The notes: generated by a model not told the origin, from the sequence alone. Shown: positions 6,562-14,965, numbered from the stretch's first letter. The stretch: 33,964 nt of DNA from JAAYFT01 sp036562765 (GCA_036562765.1 DATCJO010000174.1:1-33964); one strand, 5' to 3'. Made by a program: numbers and translations.

Positions 6562-7104
6562 ATGGGAAAAAAAATTAAGATTATGTATTTGTTATTAGGT
6601 ATGGGTATAGGATTTATAATTTGTAGTGCAGTAAATACCTTATTTCCTGTTATAAAAGAAGCTGAACTAAGTGAAAATGAAATCATAGAAAGAGCGAAAG
6701 AACTAGGAATGGTGTCTCTTAAGGAAAGCTTAGAAATATTGTCGAGCAGTAATAATTTAAATAATGTAGATATTTCAGAAGGAAAAAATGAAAATAGTAC
6801 TGAAATCTCAAAAGAAGAAGTTGAAAATATAAATGAAAAGTTAGATAATGATAATAAAGAAAAAAGCAACGGGAAATATGATGAAGAAGATATCAAAACG
6901 GTGAAATTTGCTATAAAATGGAAAGAAACATTAACAGATGTTGCTAATAATTTACATGAGATGGGGCTAATTGATGATGTTGATAAGTTTATATCTTACG
7001 CTATAGAAAAAGGATATTCAAAAATACTCCGAGTTGGAGAATATGAAATAGATCAAAATTTAAGTTATGATGATATTTTAAAGATATTAACTAAGAGAAA
7101 GTAA
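6562..7104 (+). CDS. Membrane-anchored protein with MltG-like N-terminal domain only
   Basis: The 180-residue protein has one N-terminal membrane segment (about residues 8-28). A low-complexity, Glu/Asn/Lys-rich linker (about 60-105) follows, then a C-terminal domain (about 112-180). That domain resembles the LysM-like lobe that precedes the catalytic part of endolytic transglycosylase MltG (YceG): TLTDVANNLHEMGLIDDVDKF, a GEYEI strand, and SYDDILKILT. The MltG catalytic domain is absent and the ORF ends cleanly. It is therefore either a free-standing peptidoglycan-binding protein or a family that kept only this lobe. ATG follows GAAGGAGAG. It is coupled to the upstream transglutaminase-like gene, which suggests a shared cell-surface role. 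Confidence 0.68.
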   Translation: MGKKIKIMYLLLGMGIGFIICSAVNTLFPVIKEAELSENEIIERAKELGMVSLKESLEILSSSNNLNNVDISEGKNENSTEISKEEVENINEKLDNDNKEKSNGKYDEEDIKTVKFAIKWKETLTDVANNLHEMGLIDDVDKFISYAIEKGYSKILRVGEYEIDQNLSYDDILKILTKRK

Positions 7105-7269
7105 ATATTAAAAAATTGAAAAAAAACTATTATTTTTTCTTAATCACTTTATGGTGAAAAATGTAGTATAATATTTAATACTGTCAAATAAATTTTATTT
7201 TTTATTTTTAAAAGATATGTTTAATTTGGATTAGTAATGTCAACAATTCATATAGAAAGGAGGGAATGT

Positions 7270-8004
7270 ATGGGAGTTGCAAAGAAAACGGTATACGATT
7301 TATATAGTGGTTTAATAAATCAATTTCTATATAAAAATGACATAAACTCCATACACATCCTCCTTAATTTATTTGATATTGAAGAAAATATCACTAATAT
7401 TTGCCCAAGGTACATATCTACTTATCATATTAAAAAACATATAAGTAAACGCTTAAAACATAAAAAGAACAACCATTTAATTTGTTTAAAAATTGGACAA
7501 CTAATTCATGAAGATGTACATAGATTGGAGTTTTATATTTACTTAGAAGGCTATAGAAACGGTTATCTTAACAATAGCTTAGCAAACTTAATTGAGAAGG
7601 TAGCTGTAGAGGATATTCCAATAGAAGAATTATATAAAAGAAAGTATCTCTATCATTTTGAATATAAGAATAAGCGTGTTAAAAATATTAGAGAATTGAT
7701 GGAAAGAAAACTTGAAAAAAAAGAAAAAGAAAATAAATGCCTTTACAGTAATATAACTAATTACTGTGAAAATGTTTTAAAAAACAAAGTAATGAGTTTA
7801 AATAAATTTTTAGATAAACAGCTTACTATTGACTATGATTCAGAAGCTTTTAGTATAAAAGAGGATTATTGCTTGTTAACTTTAGATGAATTAAATTTTA
7901 TATATGATGAAATAGTAAAGGTCATTTTAAAAAGTGGCTTCAGGTTATATAAAGAAGCATACTGGTATGGACTGAATGATAAGGTTTTAAAAAGATATAA
8001 ATAA
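7270..8004 (+). CDS. Hypothetical protein, 244 residues
   Basis: I do not recognise a family. The frame is open from 7237, but AAAGGAGGGA (7256-7265) points to ATG 7270 as the start. The product has no signal peptide or membrane segment and is rich in Lys, Leu, Ile and Asn. It has a His/Glu patch (LIHEDVHRLEFYIYLEGYRNGY, about residues 78-100) and a strongly charged coiled-coil-like stretch around residues 136-155 (ELMERKLEKKEKE). The phrase EFYIYLEGYRNGYLNN recalls short clostridial proteins of unknown function, but no assignment is possible. A TATAAT at 7167-7172 could be its -10, without a good -35. No dedicated terminator follows, apart from the hairpin just before the next gene. Confidence 0.75.
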   Translation: MGVAKKTVYDLYSGLINQFLYKNDINSIHILLNLFDIEENITNICPRYISTYHIKKHISKRLKHKKNNHLICLKIGQLIHEDVHRLEFYIYLEGYRNGYLNNSLANLIEKVAVEDIPIEELYKRKYLYHFEYKNKRVKNIRELMERKLEKKEKENKCLYSNITNYCENVLKNKVMSLNKFLDKQLTIDYDSEAFSIKEDYCLLTLDELNFIYDEIVKVILKSGFRLYKEAYWYGLNDKVLKRYK

Positions 8005-8039
8005 GGAATTATAATGTATAAATAATAAGAATTTGGTTA

Positions 8040-8075
8040 AAATATCCCTCTAGATAATAATCTGGAGGGATATTT
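8040..8075 (+). promoter_or_regulatory. Long hairpin enclosing the ribosome site of the BofC-type gene
   Basis: The stem pairs 8040-8055 with 8060-8075, 16 bp with one T-G wobble and a 4-nt loop. The 3' arm contains the Shine-Dalgarno GGAGGG (8064-8069), and the stem ends on the base before the GTG start at 8076. There is no T-run, so it is a poor terminator. In RNA it should block ribosome binding unless opened. It could also protect or end the upstream transcript. Confidence 0.65.
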
Positions 8076-8666
8076 GTGAAAAGATATAAATTTTTACCAA
8101 TTTTTCTTTTTTCATTGGTCCTCTTTTTAATAAGCTTTATATTGGGCTATAGTATAATTGGTAAAAAAATAGAAGAAAGTAGGATAAGCCAGCTGGATAA
8201 TAGGGTAGATGTAGAAAAAAATAATGATTTTGAGATTCTTAAAGAGGATGTAAAAATTTCCCCTAATACAGTTATTGAAGAAAGAGTTTATTATTCAGAT
8301 TGTGAGCATGTCATATCTAAAATGAGTTTTGCTGATAGTGAGTATATTAATTTTACAAGAGATGAATTAGTAGATTATTTAAATAAAGAATATCCCGATA
8401 GAAGATTGATATCTTTTTCAGCAAATAAAGTAACTATTGGTGTCACTAAAAAACATTTATGCGAAAATCATTTTATAATTGGTGAAAAGGATGGAAAGAT
8501 TGCTATATATAAGATAGATGAAAATGGGGAAAAAGTTGTAGACACAGTATTTGAAGATTATCCCATATCATTGCTTATGGACGTAGACCAGGACAAATTG
8601 AGAGAGGGAATTAGAGTAGATAGTGAAGAGGAACTGTCGGAAATTCTAGAGAATTTTATTAGTTAA
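8076..8666 (+). CDS. BofC C-terminal-domain protein
   Basis: The 196-residue protein has one N-terminal membrane or signal segment (about residues 7-27), a variable linker, and a C-terminal domain like that of BofC. BofC is the intermembrane-space regulator of SpoIVB-dependent sigma-K activation in Bacillus. Typical points are the YYSDCEHVISK segment with one cysteine, a second cysteine in HLCENHF, the strand pair IIGEKDGKIAIYKIDENGEKV, and the end DQDKLREGIRVDSEEELSEILENF. The two cysteines may form a disulfide. Clostridia carry several such proteins and most lack the Bacillus pathway, so a sporulation role is inferred. The start GTG lies just past a ribosome-site hairpin. Confidence 0.78.
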   Translation: MKRYKFLPIFLFSLVLFLISFILGYSIIGKKIEESRISQLDNRVDVEKNNDFEILKEDVKISPNTVIEERVYYSDCEHVISKMSFADSEYINFTRDELVDYLNKEYPDRRLISFSANKVTIGVTKKHLCENHFIIGEKDGKIAIYKIDENGEKVVDTVFEDYPISLLMDVDQDKLREGIRVDSEEELSEILENFIS

Positions 8667-8697
8667 TGACATTCTAATTTAGATTTTATTTGAAATA

Positions 8698-8706
8698 TGC
8701 TATAAT
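8698..8706 (+). promoter_or_regulatory. Extended -10 promoter of the ruv operon
   Basis: TGCTATAAT (8698-8706) is an extended -10 element 29 nt before ruvC. No good -35 is seen, which is acceptable for extended -10 promoters. Confidence 0.6.
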
Positions 8707-8734
8707 AGTAGTTATACTAAAAAGGGGGATTTAA

Positions 8735-9229
8735 ATGATAATTTTAGGAATAGACCCAGGAATAGCTATAGTAGGATATGGTATACTAGAAGTAAATGGA
8801 AATAGATTAAGGGCTTTGGATTATGGTTGCATAAAGACAGATGCTAATCTAACTTTTCCAGAACGGATAAAAACAATTTATGACAGTTTAGTAGAATTAA
8901 TCAATAGATATAAACCGACTGACTTAGCAGTAGAAGAATTGTTTTTTAATAAAAATGTAAAAACAGCTATTTTAGTTGGACAAGCTAGGGGAGTAGAAAT
9001 ACTTGCTGCAGTAAATATGGGATTAGATGTTTTTGAGTATACTCCTCTACAAGTTAAGCAAGCAGTAGTAGGATATGGAAGAGCTGAAAAAGAACAAGTT
9101 CAGGAAATGGTAAGGATTTTATTAAATCTAAATGAAAAACCAAAACCTGATGATGTAGCTGATGCTTTAGCTGTAGCCATATGCCATGGTTTATCACTAA
9201 AATTTAAAGATAACTTCAGAATGAAATAA
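8735..9229 (+). CDS. ruvC: Holliday junction resolvase RuvC
   Basis: RuvC is the dimeric endonuclease that cuts Holliday junctions moved by RuvAB. The 164 residues are normal length. The acidic active-site residues are all present: D7 in GIDPG, E67/E68 in AVEELFF, and D140 and D143 in DDVADALA. The start ATG follows AAAAGGGGGA. ruvA begins 14 nt downstream and ruvB after that, so the complete RuvABC machine is encoded in one operon, which is not universal among Firmicutes. Confidence 0.97.
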   Translation: MIILGIDPGIAIVGYGILEVNGNRLRALDYGCIKTDANLTFPERIKTIYDSLVELINRYKPTDLAVEELFFNKNVKTAILVGQARGVEILAAVNMGLDVFEYTPLQVKQAVVGYGRAEKEQVQEMVRILLNLNEKPKPDDVADALAVAICHGLSLKFKDNFRMK

Positions 9230-9242
9230 AGGGTGAAAGATA

Positions 9243-9833
9243 TTGTTAGAATTTATTATTGGGGATATTGTAGATATTAAAGATGATTATATAGTATTAC
9301 AATGTAATAATATTGGCTATAGAATATATACATCATCAAATTCCATAGCAAATGTTGAATTTGGAATGAAAAATGTTCTATTTTATACATATTTAAATGT
9401 TCGGGAAGATGGAATTTTTTTGTATGGTTTTACAACTGAAGATGAATTAGATATTTTTAAGTTATTATTACTGGTTTCAAAAATAGGACCTAAGATTGCA
9501 ATAGGTCTTTTATCTTATCTAACACCTAATCAAATAAAGAAAGCAATAATCAATAAAGACATAGATATATTATGTAAGGCACCTGGGATCGGGAAGAAAA
9601 CTGCTGAGAGAATAATACTGGAGTTAAAAGATAAAGTTGATAGGAATGCAACTTATGAGGAAAACTATTTACAGTTGAATAAAGGCAACGATTATATGGA
9701 AGCAGTCCATGGATTGATTTCACTAGGATATACTAAGCATGAAATTGAAAAGGCAATGGAAGGCATAGATGTTTCAAGGTTGAAAGTCGAAGATATTATT
9801 AGAGAAGCCTTAAAGAGATTATCCCAAAATTAA
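9243..9833 (+). CDS. ruvA: Holliday junction branch migration protein RuvA
   Basis: RuvA tetramers hold the four-way junction and load the RuvB motors. The 196-residue protein shows the N-terminal OB domain (MLEFIIGDIVDI), two helix-hairpin-helix motifs in the middle (LLVSKIGPKIAIGLLS and LCKAPGIGKKTAERIILELKDK), and the small C-terminal RuvB-binding domain (AVHGLISLGYTKHEIEKA). The start is TTG at 9243, preceded by AAAGGGTGA. It lies between ruvC and ruvB with short gaps, so it is cotranscribed. Confidence 0.97.
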   Translation: MLEFIIGDIVDIKDDYIVLQCNNIGYRIYTSSNSIANVEFGMKNVLFYTYLNVREDGIFLYGFTTEDELDIFKLLLLVSKIGPKIAIGLLSYLTPNQIKKAIINKDIDILCKAPGIGKKTAERIILELKDKVDRNATYEENYLQLNKGNDYMEAVHGLISLGYTKHEIEKAMEGIDVSRLKVEDIIREALKRLSQN

Positions 9834-9845
9834 GGGGTGTTATAA

Positions 9846-10859
9846 ATGGAAAATATTGATAACAGAATAATTTCAAGAGAGGTTTTGAATGAAGATATAG
9901 ATAATGAGCCAACTCTTAGACCTAAATGGCTTAATGAATACATTGGTCAAGAAAAAGTAAAAGAAAAGTTAAGCATATTTATAAAAGCTGCAAAGGAAAG
10001 AAAAGAAGCTTTAGACCATGTTCTTTTATATGGACCTCCAGGATTAGGTAAGACAACTTTAGCTAATATTATAGCCAATGAAATGGGAGTAAACATTAGA
10101 ATTACATCAGGTCCAGCAATAGAAAGACCAGGTGACCTAGCTAGCATTTTGACTAATTTAGGTGAAGATGATGTTTTATTTATAGATGAAATTCATCGTA
10201 TTAACAGAACTGTTGAAGAAATCTTATATTCTGCCATGGAAGATTTTGCATTAGATATTATTATTGGTAAAGGCCCTTCTGCCAGGTCAATTAGACTAGA
10301 TTTATCTAGATTTACTTTAATTGGAGCAACTACTAGGGCTGGGCTATTAACTTCCCCTTTAAGGGATAGATTTGGTGTAATGTTGAATTTAGAGTTGTAT
10401 GATACTGAAAGCCTTAAAAAAATTGTTAACAGGTCAGCAAAGATATTAAATATTGAAATCAGTGAAGAAGCAGCATGGGAAATTGCAAAAAGGTCAAGAG
10501 GGACTCCTAGGATTGCCAATAGGCTTTTAAAGAGAGTCAGAGATTATGCTCAAGTATTAGGAAAAGGCATCATTACTTTAGAAATAGCAAAGAAGGGTTT
10601 AGAAATCTTAGAAATAGATGAATTAGGATTAGACAATATTGACAGAAAACTAATAATGAGTATAATTGATAATTTTGGTGGTGGGCCAGTAGGGATTGAC
10701 ACTCTTTCGGCAGCTACTGGTGAAGAAAAAGGAACTATTGAAGATGTTTATGAACCTTACCTTTTACAAATTGGTTTTATAAATAGGACCCCAAGAGGAA
10801 GAGTTGTTACTAAAAAAGCCTATGAACATTTTGGCATTCCATATTCTGACAAGTCATAA
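9846..10859 (+). CDS. ruvB: Holliday junction branch migration ATPase RuvB
   Basis: RuvB is the hexameric AAA+ motor that pulls DNA through the RuvA-bound junction. The 337 residues are full length. Walker A GPPGLGKT is at residues 63-70, Walker B is LFIDEIHR, sensor 1 lies in the GATTRAG segment, and the arginine finger region is SPLRDRFG. A C-terminal winged-helix domain ends with TPRGRVVTKKAYEHFG. ATG follows AAGGGGTG. It is third in the ruvCAB operon and the SpoIID-type gene follows after 11 nt. Confidence 0.98.
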   Translation: MENIDNRIISREVLNEDIDNEPTLRPKWLNEYIGQEKVKEKLSIFIKAAKERKEALDHVLLYGPPGLGKTTLANIIANEMGVNIRITSGPAIERPGDLASILTNLGEDDVLFIDEIHRINRTVEEILYSAMEDFALDIIIGKGPSARSIRLDLSRFTLIGATTRAGLLTSPLRDRFGVMLNLELYDTESLKKIVNRSAKILNIEISEEAAWEIAKRSRGTPRIANRLLKRVRDYAQVLGKGIITLEIAKKGLEILEIDELGLDNIDRKLIMSIIDNFGGGPVGIDTLSAATGEEKGTIEDVYEPYLLQIGFINRTPRGRVVTKKAYEHFGIPYSDKS

Positions 10860-10870
10860 GGGGGAAATAT

Positions 10871-12220
10871 ATGAAAAAGATTATTTCTATATTTTTAATT
10901 GTTTTTTTAATTATAAGTACATTTAAAATTAAATCACATGCAGAAGATTTAGTTGACTATATAGATGTGAAGTTGACAAGACCATTGATACAGAATAACT
11001 GCGTAAATTTAAAAAGCAGTGGTGGTTTTTCAGTTTTCTATGAGTATGATTTAGAAAATCCAATCTTTACTACTGTAGAAAATACAATAAAAGCTATTCC
11101 AAATAATGGATACATAGATTTATTTGATTCTTCTAGTAATCATCTTTATTCTTTGCCTAGTGATGGCAGTTTATTATTGGGTTCAAATTCTTCAGATGAA
11201 AAGATTATAACTGTTGAAAAAGATATGTACAGGGATTATATTAAGTTATTAGTAAAAAACAATGAGTTAGTAGTGATAAACCATGTTAGTTTAGAGCACT
11301 ATTTATATGGTGTTGTTCCCAGAGAAATGTCCTATACATTTCCTATGGAAGCGTTAAAGGCTCAAGCTGTTGCTTCAAGGACTTACACCGTCTATAATAT
11401 CAACAAGCATATAAATGAAGGATTCAATCTATGTGATACTACACACTGTCAAGTTTATGATGGATATGCCTATGAAAGACCTGCAACAAACCAAGCTGTT
11501 GACGAAACAAGAGGAATTATGATCTATTATGATGGGAATGTAATACAAGCAGTATTTCACTCATCAAGCAGTGGGTATACTGAAGACAGCTCAAATGTAT
11601 GGGGGAGTAGCGTTCCTTATCTAAAATCAGTTGCAGATTATTTTTCTTTAGATTCTCCATATAGTAGTTGGAGCATTACTATAAGCTTATCAGATTTAAA
11701 TGAAAGAATAAAAAATGCAGGTATTGCCATTGGAGAATTAAAGAATATTGAAATTCTAGAAACTACTGATACTAATAAAGTAAAAAAGATAAAATTAATA
11801 GGCACTTTATCTGAGGTTGAAATTACAGCAGAAGCTTTCAGAAACATAATTGGAACTACATCTTTAAAAAGTGCTTGGTTTACAATTAAAGGGTCATCAA
11901 CAGGAAATGAAAATATTGTTTATGTATTAGATGGAAGCTCATTAAAACCGATTTCTATAAATGTCAATAACGCATTCATAATTGATGGATATGAAAGAAA
12001 AACTGTTACGAGGGGTATTGTGAGTAGGGCAATTGGGAATGATAGTAGTAGAAGTTTTCAAGCATCAAGTACAATAAAAGGAGATGTATTAGTAATTGAA
12101 GGTAGTGGCTATGGCCATGGAGTGGGAATGAGCCAATATGGCGCAAAAAAAATGGCAGAATATGGTTATGATTTTGAAGAAATACTAAAATACTATTATA
12201 CGGGAGTCGATGTGTACTGA
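10871..12220 (+). CDS. SpoIID/LytB-domain protein
   Basis: The 449-residue protein has a signal peptide (about residues 1-24, ending SHA-E) and a SpoIID/LytB domain (about 100-300). SpoIID is a lytic transglycosylase that acts on denuded glycan strands during engulfment of the forespore. Recognisable motifs are HYLYGVVPREMSYTFPMEAL, KAQAVASRTY, CQVYDGY, and VFHSSSSGYTEDSSNVWG. A final GHGVGMSQYGAKKMAEYGYDFEEILKYYY is also typical. The PREMS motif carries the likely catalytic glutamate. Many clostridia have more than one paralogue, and the copy after ruvB may not be the true spoIID, so no symbol is given. Its TGA overlaps the queA ATG by one base, indicating translational coupling. Confidence 0.92.
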   Translation: MKKIISIFLIVFLIISTFKIKSHAEDLVDYIDVKLTRPLIQNNCVNLKSSGGFSVFYEYDLENPIFTTVENTIKAIPNNGYIDLFDSSSNHLYSLPSDGSLLLGSNSSDEKIITVEKDMYRDYIKLLVKNNELVVINHVSLEHYLYGVVPREMSYTFPMEALKAQAVASRTYTVYNINKHINEGFNLCDTTHCQVYDGYAYERPATNQAVDETRGIMIYYDGNVIQAVFHSSSSGYTEDSSNVWGSSVPYLKSVADYFSLDSPYSSWSITISLSDLNERIKNAGIAIGELKNIEILETTDTNKVKKIKLIGTLSEVEITAEAFRNIIGTTSLKSAWFTIKGSSTGNENIVYVLDGSSLKPISINVNNAFIIDGYERKTVTRGIVSRAIGNDSSRSFQASSTIKGDVLVIEGSGYGHGVGMSQYGAKKMAEYGYDFEEILKYYYTGVDVY

Positions 12221-13245
12221 TGAAAAAGCAAGATTTTTATTTTGAATTACCAAAAGAATTAATTGCACAAACCCCTCCAAAAAATAGAGAGGATTCTAGA
12301 TTGTTAGTTTTAGATAGGAAAACCGGTGAAATTGAACATAAGAAGTTTACTGATATTATTGATTACTTGTATCCAGGTGACTGCTTAGTAGTAAATGATA
12401 CTAGGGTTATACCTGCAAGGTTATTTGGAAGCAGAGTGGGAAAAGAAGAGTCAATTGAAATACTGCTTTTAAAAAGAATAGAAGGTGATTTGTGGGAAAC
12501 CCTAGTTAAACCAGGCAAAAAGGTTAAACCTAATACAGTTTTAGAATTTGGAAATGGATTATTAAAAGGTGAAGTCCTATCTATTGGGGAAGATGGCACA
12601 AGAATAATAAAATTCATCTACAATGGCATTTTTGAGGAAATACTTGATAGGCTTGGTGAAATACCTTTACCTCCTTATATCACAGAGGAATTAGAGGATA
12701 AAGAAAGGTATCAAACTGTATATTCAAAGCATAAAGGGTCAGCTGCTGCTCCTACAGCAGGTTTACATTTTACAGAAGAGCTATTAAAGAAAATTGAAGA
12801 CAAAGGGGTAAAAATTGCTTATATAACTCTACATGTTGGTTTAGGCACTTTTAGGCCAGTAAAAGTAGATGATATAACAGAACATCATATGCATTCAGAA
12901 TATTATAACATTCCAGAAGAAGCTGCTAATATAATTAATTCAACAAAAGCTAATGGTGGCAGTGTTGTATGTGTAGGTACAACAACTGTAAGGACATTGG
13001 AAACTGTAGCAGATGAAAATGGGTTTGTAAAGCCATGTTCTGGGTGGACCGATATATTTATTTATCCTGGTTATAAGTTTAAGATAGTTGATAAGCTGAT
13101 TACAAATTTCCATCTTCCAGAGTCTACTTTAATAATGCTTGTAAGTGCCTTTGCAACGAGAGAAATTATATTAAATGCCTATAATGAAGCTGTAAAGCAA
13201 AGATATAGGTTTTTTAGTTTTGGTGATGCTATGTTTATTAAATAA
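12220..13245 (+). CDS. queA: S-adenosylmethionine:tRNA ribosyltransferase-isomerase
   Basis: QueA moves the ribosyl part of S-adenosylmethionine onto preQ1 in tRNA to make epoxyqueuosine. The 341 residues are normal length. Signatures are YFELPKELIAQTPP at the start, DCLVVNDTRVIPARLFG, the central HKGSAAAPTAGLHFTEELL, and HVGLGTFRPVK. The start codon overlaps the previous stop (TGATG). tgt follows after 14 nt, so the two consecutive queuosine enzymes are coexpressed. The genes for making preQ1 (queC, queD, queE, queF) are not in the window. Confidence 0.98.
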   Translation: MKKQDFYFELPKELIAQTPPKNREDSRLLVLDRKTGEIEHKKFTDIIDYLYPGDCLVVNDTRVIPARLFGSRVGKEESIEILLLKRIEGDLWETLVKPGKKVKPNTVLEFGNGLLKGEVLSIGEDGTRIIKFIYNGIFEEILDRLGEIPLPPYITEELEDKERYQTVYSKHKGSAAAPTAGLHFTEELLKKIEDKGVKIAYITLHVGLGTFRPVKVDDITEHHMHSEYYNIPEEAANIINSTKANGGSVVCVGTTTVRTLETVADENGFVKPCSGWTDIFIYPGYKFKIVDKLITNFHLPESTLIMLVSAFATREIILNAYNEAVKQRYRFFSFGDAMFIK

Positions 13246-13259
13246 GTAGGAGGAAGACT

Positions 13260-14384
13260 ATGGCCATAAAGTTTGAATTAATTAAAGAAGCAAAGGATTG
13301 CAAAGCAAGACTTGGAAAACTTTATACACCTCATGGAGTAATTGAAACACCTGTATTTATGCCAGTTGGTACTAGGGCAACAGTTAAAACCATGACTCCA
13401 GAAGAAGTTAAAGATTTGGGAGCTCAAATTATATTAAGCAATACTTATCATCTATATTTAAGGCCCGGACATGAGCTTATAAAAGAAGCAGGTGGCTTAC
13501 ACAAATTCATGAACTGGCATGGACCAATACTTACTGATAGTGGTGGTTTTCAAGTATTTAGTTTAGGTGAATTGAGAAAGATAAAAGAGGAAGGTGTTGA
13601 ATTTAAATCCCATATTGATGGTTCAACACATTTTATATCTCCTGAAAAGTCAATTGAAATACAAAATGCCTTAGGTTCAGACATTATGATGTGTTTTGAT
13701 GAATGTACTCCTTATCCATGCAGCTATGAATATGCCAAGGAATCCATGGAAAGGACAACAAGATGGGCAAAAAGATGTAGAGATTATCACACTGAATGGG
13801 ATAAGCAGGGATTATTTGGAATTGTACAAGGAAGCGTATATAAGGATTTAAGAGAAAAAAGTGCAAAATCATTAGTTGAAATGGACTTTTCAGGATATGC
13901 AGTAGGAGGATTAAGTGTAGGAGAACCAAAGGATTTGATGTGTGATGTTTTAGATTATACAGTTGATTTGTTGCCAAAGGATAAGCCTAGATATTTAATG
14001 GGAGTAGGAACACCTGATTATTTATTTGAAGCAGTTATTAGAGGCATAGACATGGCTGACTGCGTATTGCCAACTAGAATTGCTAGAAACGGGACTGTAT
14101 TAACTTCACATGGCAAACTGGTAATCAGAAATGCAAAATATGCTAGGGATTTTTCAAAATTAGATCCTGAATGCGACTGTTATACTTGTACCAACTATTC
14201 CAGAGCATATATAAGACATTTATTTAACGTCAATGAAATTTTAGGAGCAAGGCTTGCAACTATCCATAATCTTTACTTTTTAATAAAGCTTATGGCAAAT
14301 ATAAGGGAAGCAATAAGAGAAGATAGACTTCTTGAATTTAGAGATGAATTTTATAAAAAATTCGGATATACAAACAAAAATTAG
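13260..14384 (+). CDS. tgt: Queuine/preQ1 tRNA-guanine transglycosylase
   Basis: Tgt swaps guanine 34 of Asp, Asn, His and Tyr tRNAs for preQ1. The 374 residues are normal for the bacterial enzyme. Motifs are the substrate-binding DSGGFQVFS, GIVQGS, and the nucleophile region GIDMADCVLPTR with the RNGT segment after it. The zinc site is C305, C307, C310 and H336. ATG follows TAGGAGGAAG. The gene sits between queA and yajC, the order found in many bacteria. Two substrates of this pathway, Asp and Asn tRNA, are also the ligands of the two T-boxes in this window. Confidence 0.98.
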   Translation: MAIKFELIKEAKDCKARLGKLYTPHGVIETPVFMPVGTRATVKTMTPEEVKDLGAQIILSNTYHLYLRPGHELIKEAGGLHKFMNWHGPILTDSGGFQVFSLGELRKIKEEGVEFKSHIDGSTHFISPEKSIEIQNALGSDIMMCFDECTPYPCSYEYAKESMERTTRWAKRCRDYHTEWDKQGLFGIVQGSVYKDLREKSAKSLVEMDFSGYAVGGLSVGEPKDLMCDVLDYTVDLLPKDKPRYLMGVGTPDYLFEAVIRGIDMADCVLPTRIARNGTVLTSHGKLVIRNAKYARDFSKLDPECDCYTCTNYSRAYIRHLFNVNEILGARLATIHNLYFLIKLMANIREAIREDRLLEFRDEFYKKFGYTNKN

Positions 14385-14438
14385 ATTATTTTCCAAAAAA
14401 CATGTATAATATTATTAAAATTAAAAGGAGGTTATAGT

Positions 14439-14861
14439 ATGAATTTACAACAGTTTCAACCAATAATTATAACAATACTATTTTTGGCATTTTTTTATTT
14501 CTTAGTTATCAGGCCCCAAAAGAAAAAAGAAGCAGAAATTAACGAAATGAGAAAGAATCTAAGGGTTGGAGATGAAATAATTACCATAGGCGGGATTCGA
14601 GGCAAAATTGTAAAATTAAAAGATGAGTATATTACAGTTGAAGTAGGTACATCAAAGACAAAGCTTGAGTTAGCTAGATGGGCAGTAGGTTCTGTTATAA
14701 AGAAGAATGAAGGAAAGGGTAAGAAAGAAAAAGAAGAAGATTCAAAGAGGGAAGATAATCAAAATAAAGTAGATAATGATAAAGTTGTAAATAATTCTGA
14801 TTCTGTTGAAAATGTAAATGAAGAAATGACAAATGATGATATTGATCAAAATGAAAATTAA
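14439..14861 (+). CDS. yajC: Preprotein translocase subunit YajC
   Basis: YajC is a small membrane accessory of SecDF-SecYEG. This 140-residue protein has one N-terminal membrane segment (about residues 8-26) followed by the typical RPQKKKEAEINEMRKNLRVGDEIITIGGIRGKI and a small beta domain to about residue 86. The C-terminal 50 residues are a low-complexity acidic Glu/Asp/Asn/Lys tail. This is longer than in E. coli YajC (110 residues) but common in clostridia. ATG follows AAAAGGAGG. A strong terminator follows, which ends the long block that starts at ruvC. secD and secF are not adjacent. Confidence 0.95.
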   Translation: MNLQQFQPIIITILFLAFFYFLVIRPQKKKEAEINEMRKNLRVGDEIITIGGIRGKIVKLKDEYITVEVGTSKTKLELARWAVGSVIKKNEGKGKKEKEEDSKREDNQNKVDNDKVVNNSDSVENVNEEMTNDDIDQNEN

Positions 14862-14870
14862 TGAAAAAAT

Positions 14871-14899
14871 AGCTTCCATATAAAATTGGAAGCTTTTTT
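14871..14899 (+). terminator. Terminator after yajC
   Basis: An 8-bp stem AGCTTCCA/TGGAAGCT (14871-14878 with 14887-14894) with an 8-nt loop is followed by T-run 14895-14899. Confidence 0.9.
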
Positions 14900-14915
14900 G
14901 TGTAATAAATGTTAT

Positions 14916-14958
14916 CCTCCTCAAATACATTAGATTTAGAGAAGTAAGTGTGAGGAGG
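14916..14958 (+). promoter_or_regulatory. Inverted repeat pairing with the ribosome site of the TIGR04086-type gene
   Basis: CCTCCTCA (14916-14923) is the exact complement of TGAGGAGG (14951-14958), which contains the Shine-Dalgarno 7 nt before ATG 14966. The 27-nt loop makes a moderately stable hairpin that could limit translation if it is in the transcript. Confidence 0.45.
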
Positions 14959-14965
14959 TTGTAAT

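Noticed and set aside
6537..6896. Minus-strand ORF of 119 codons over the MltG-like gene
   Set aside because: Its Ser/Phe-rich composition is the mirror of the Glu/Asn/Lys-rich linker on the plus strand, and it has no ribosome site.
2272..8075. A common AATATC...GATATT operator upstream of three genes (2272-2311, 4579-4596, 8041-8074)
   Set aside because: The three repeats share these arm ends, but the distance between arms differs widely (28, 6 and 22 nt), so a single binding site is unlikely; the match is plausible by chance in AT-rich DNA.
10193..10519. Long minus-strand ORFs inside ruvB and many other genes
   Set aside because: They are antisense frames of strongly conserved proteins and have no ribosome site or recognisable product.
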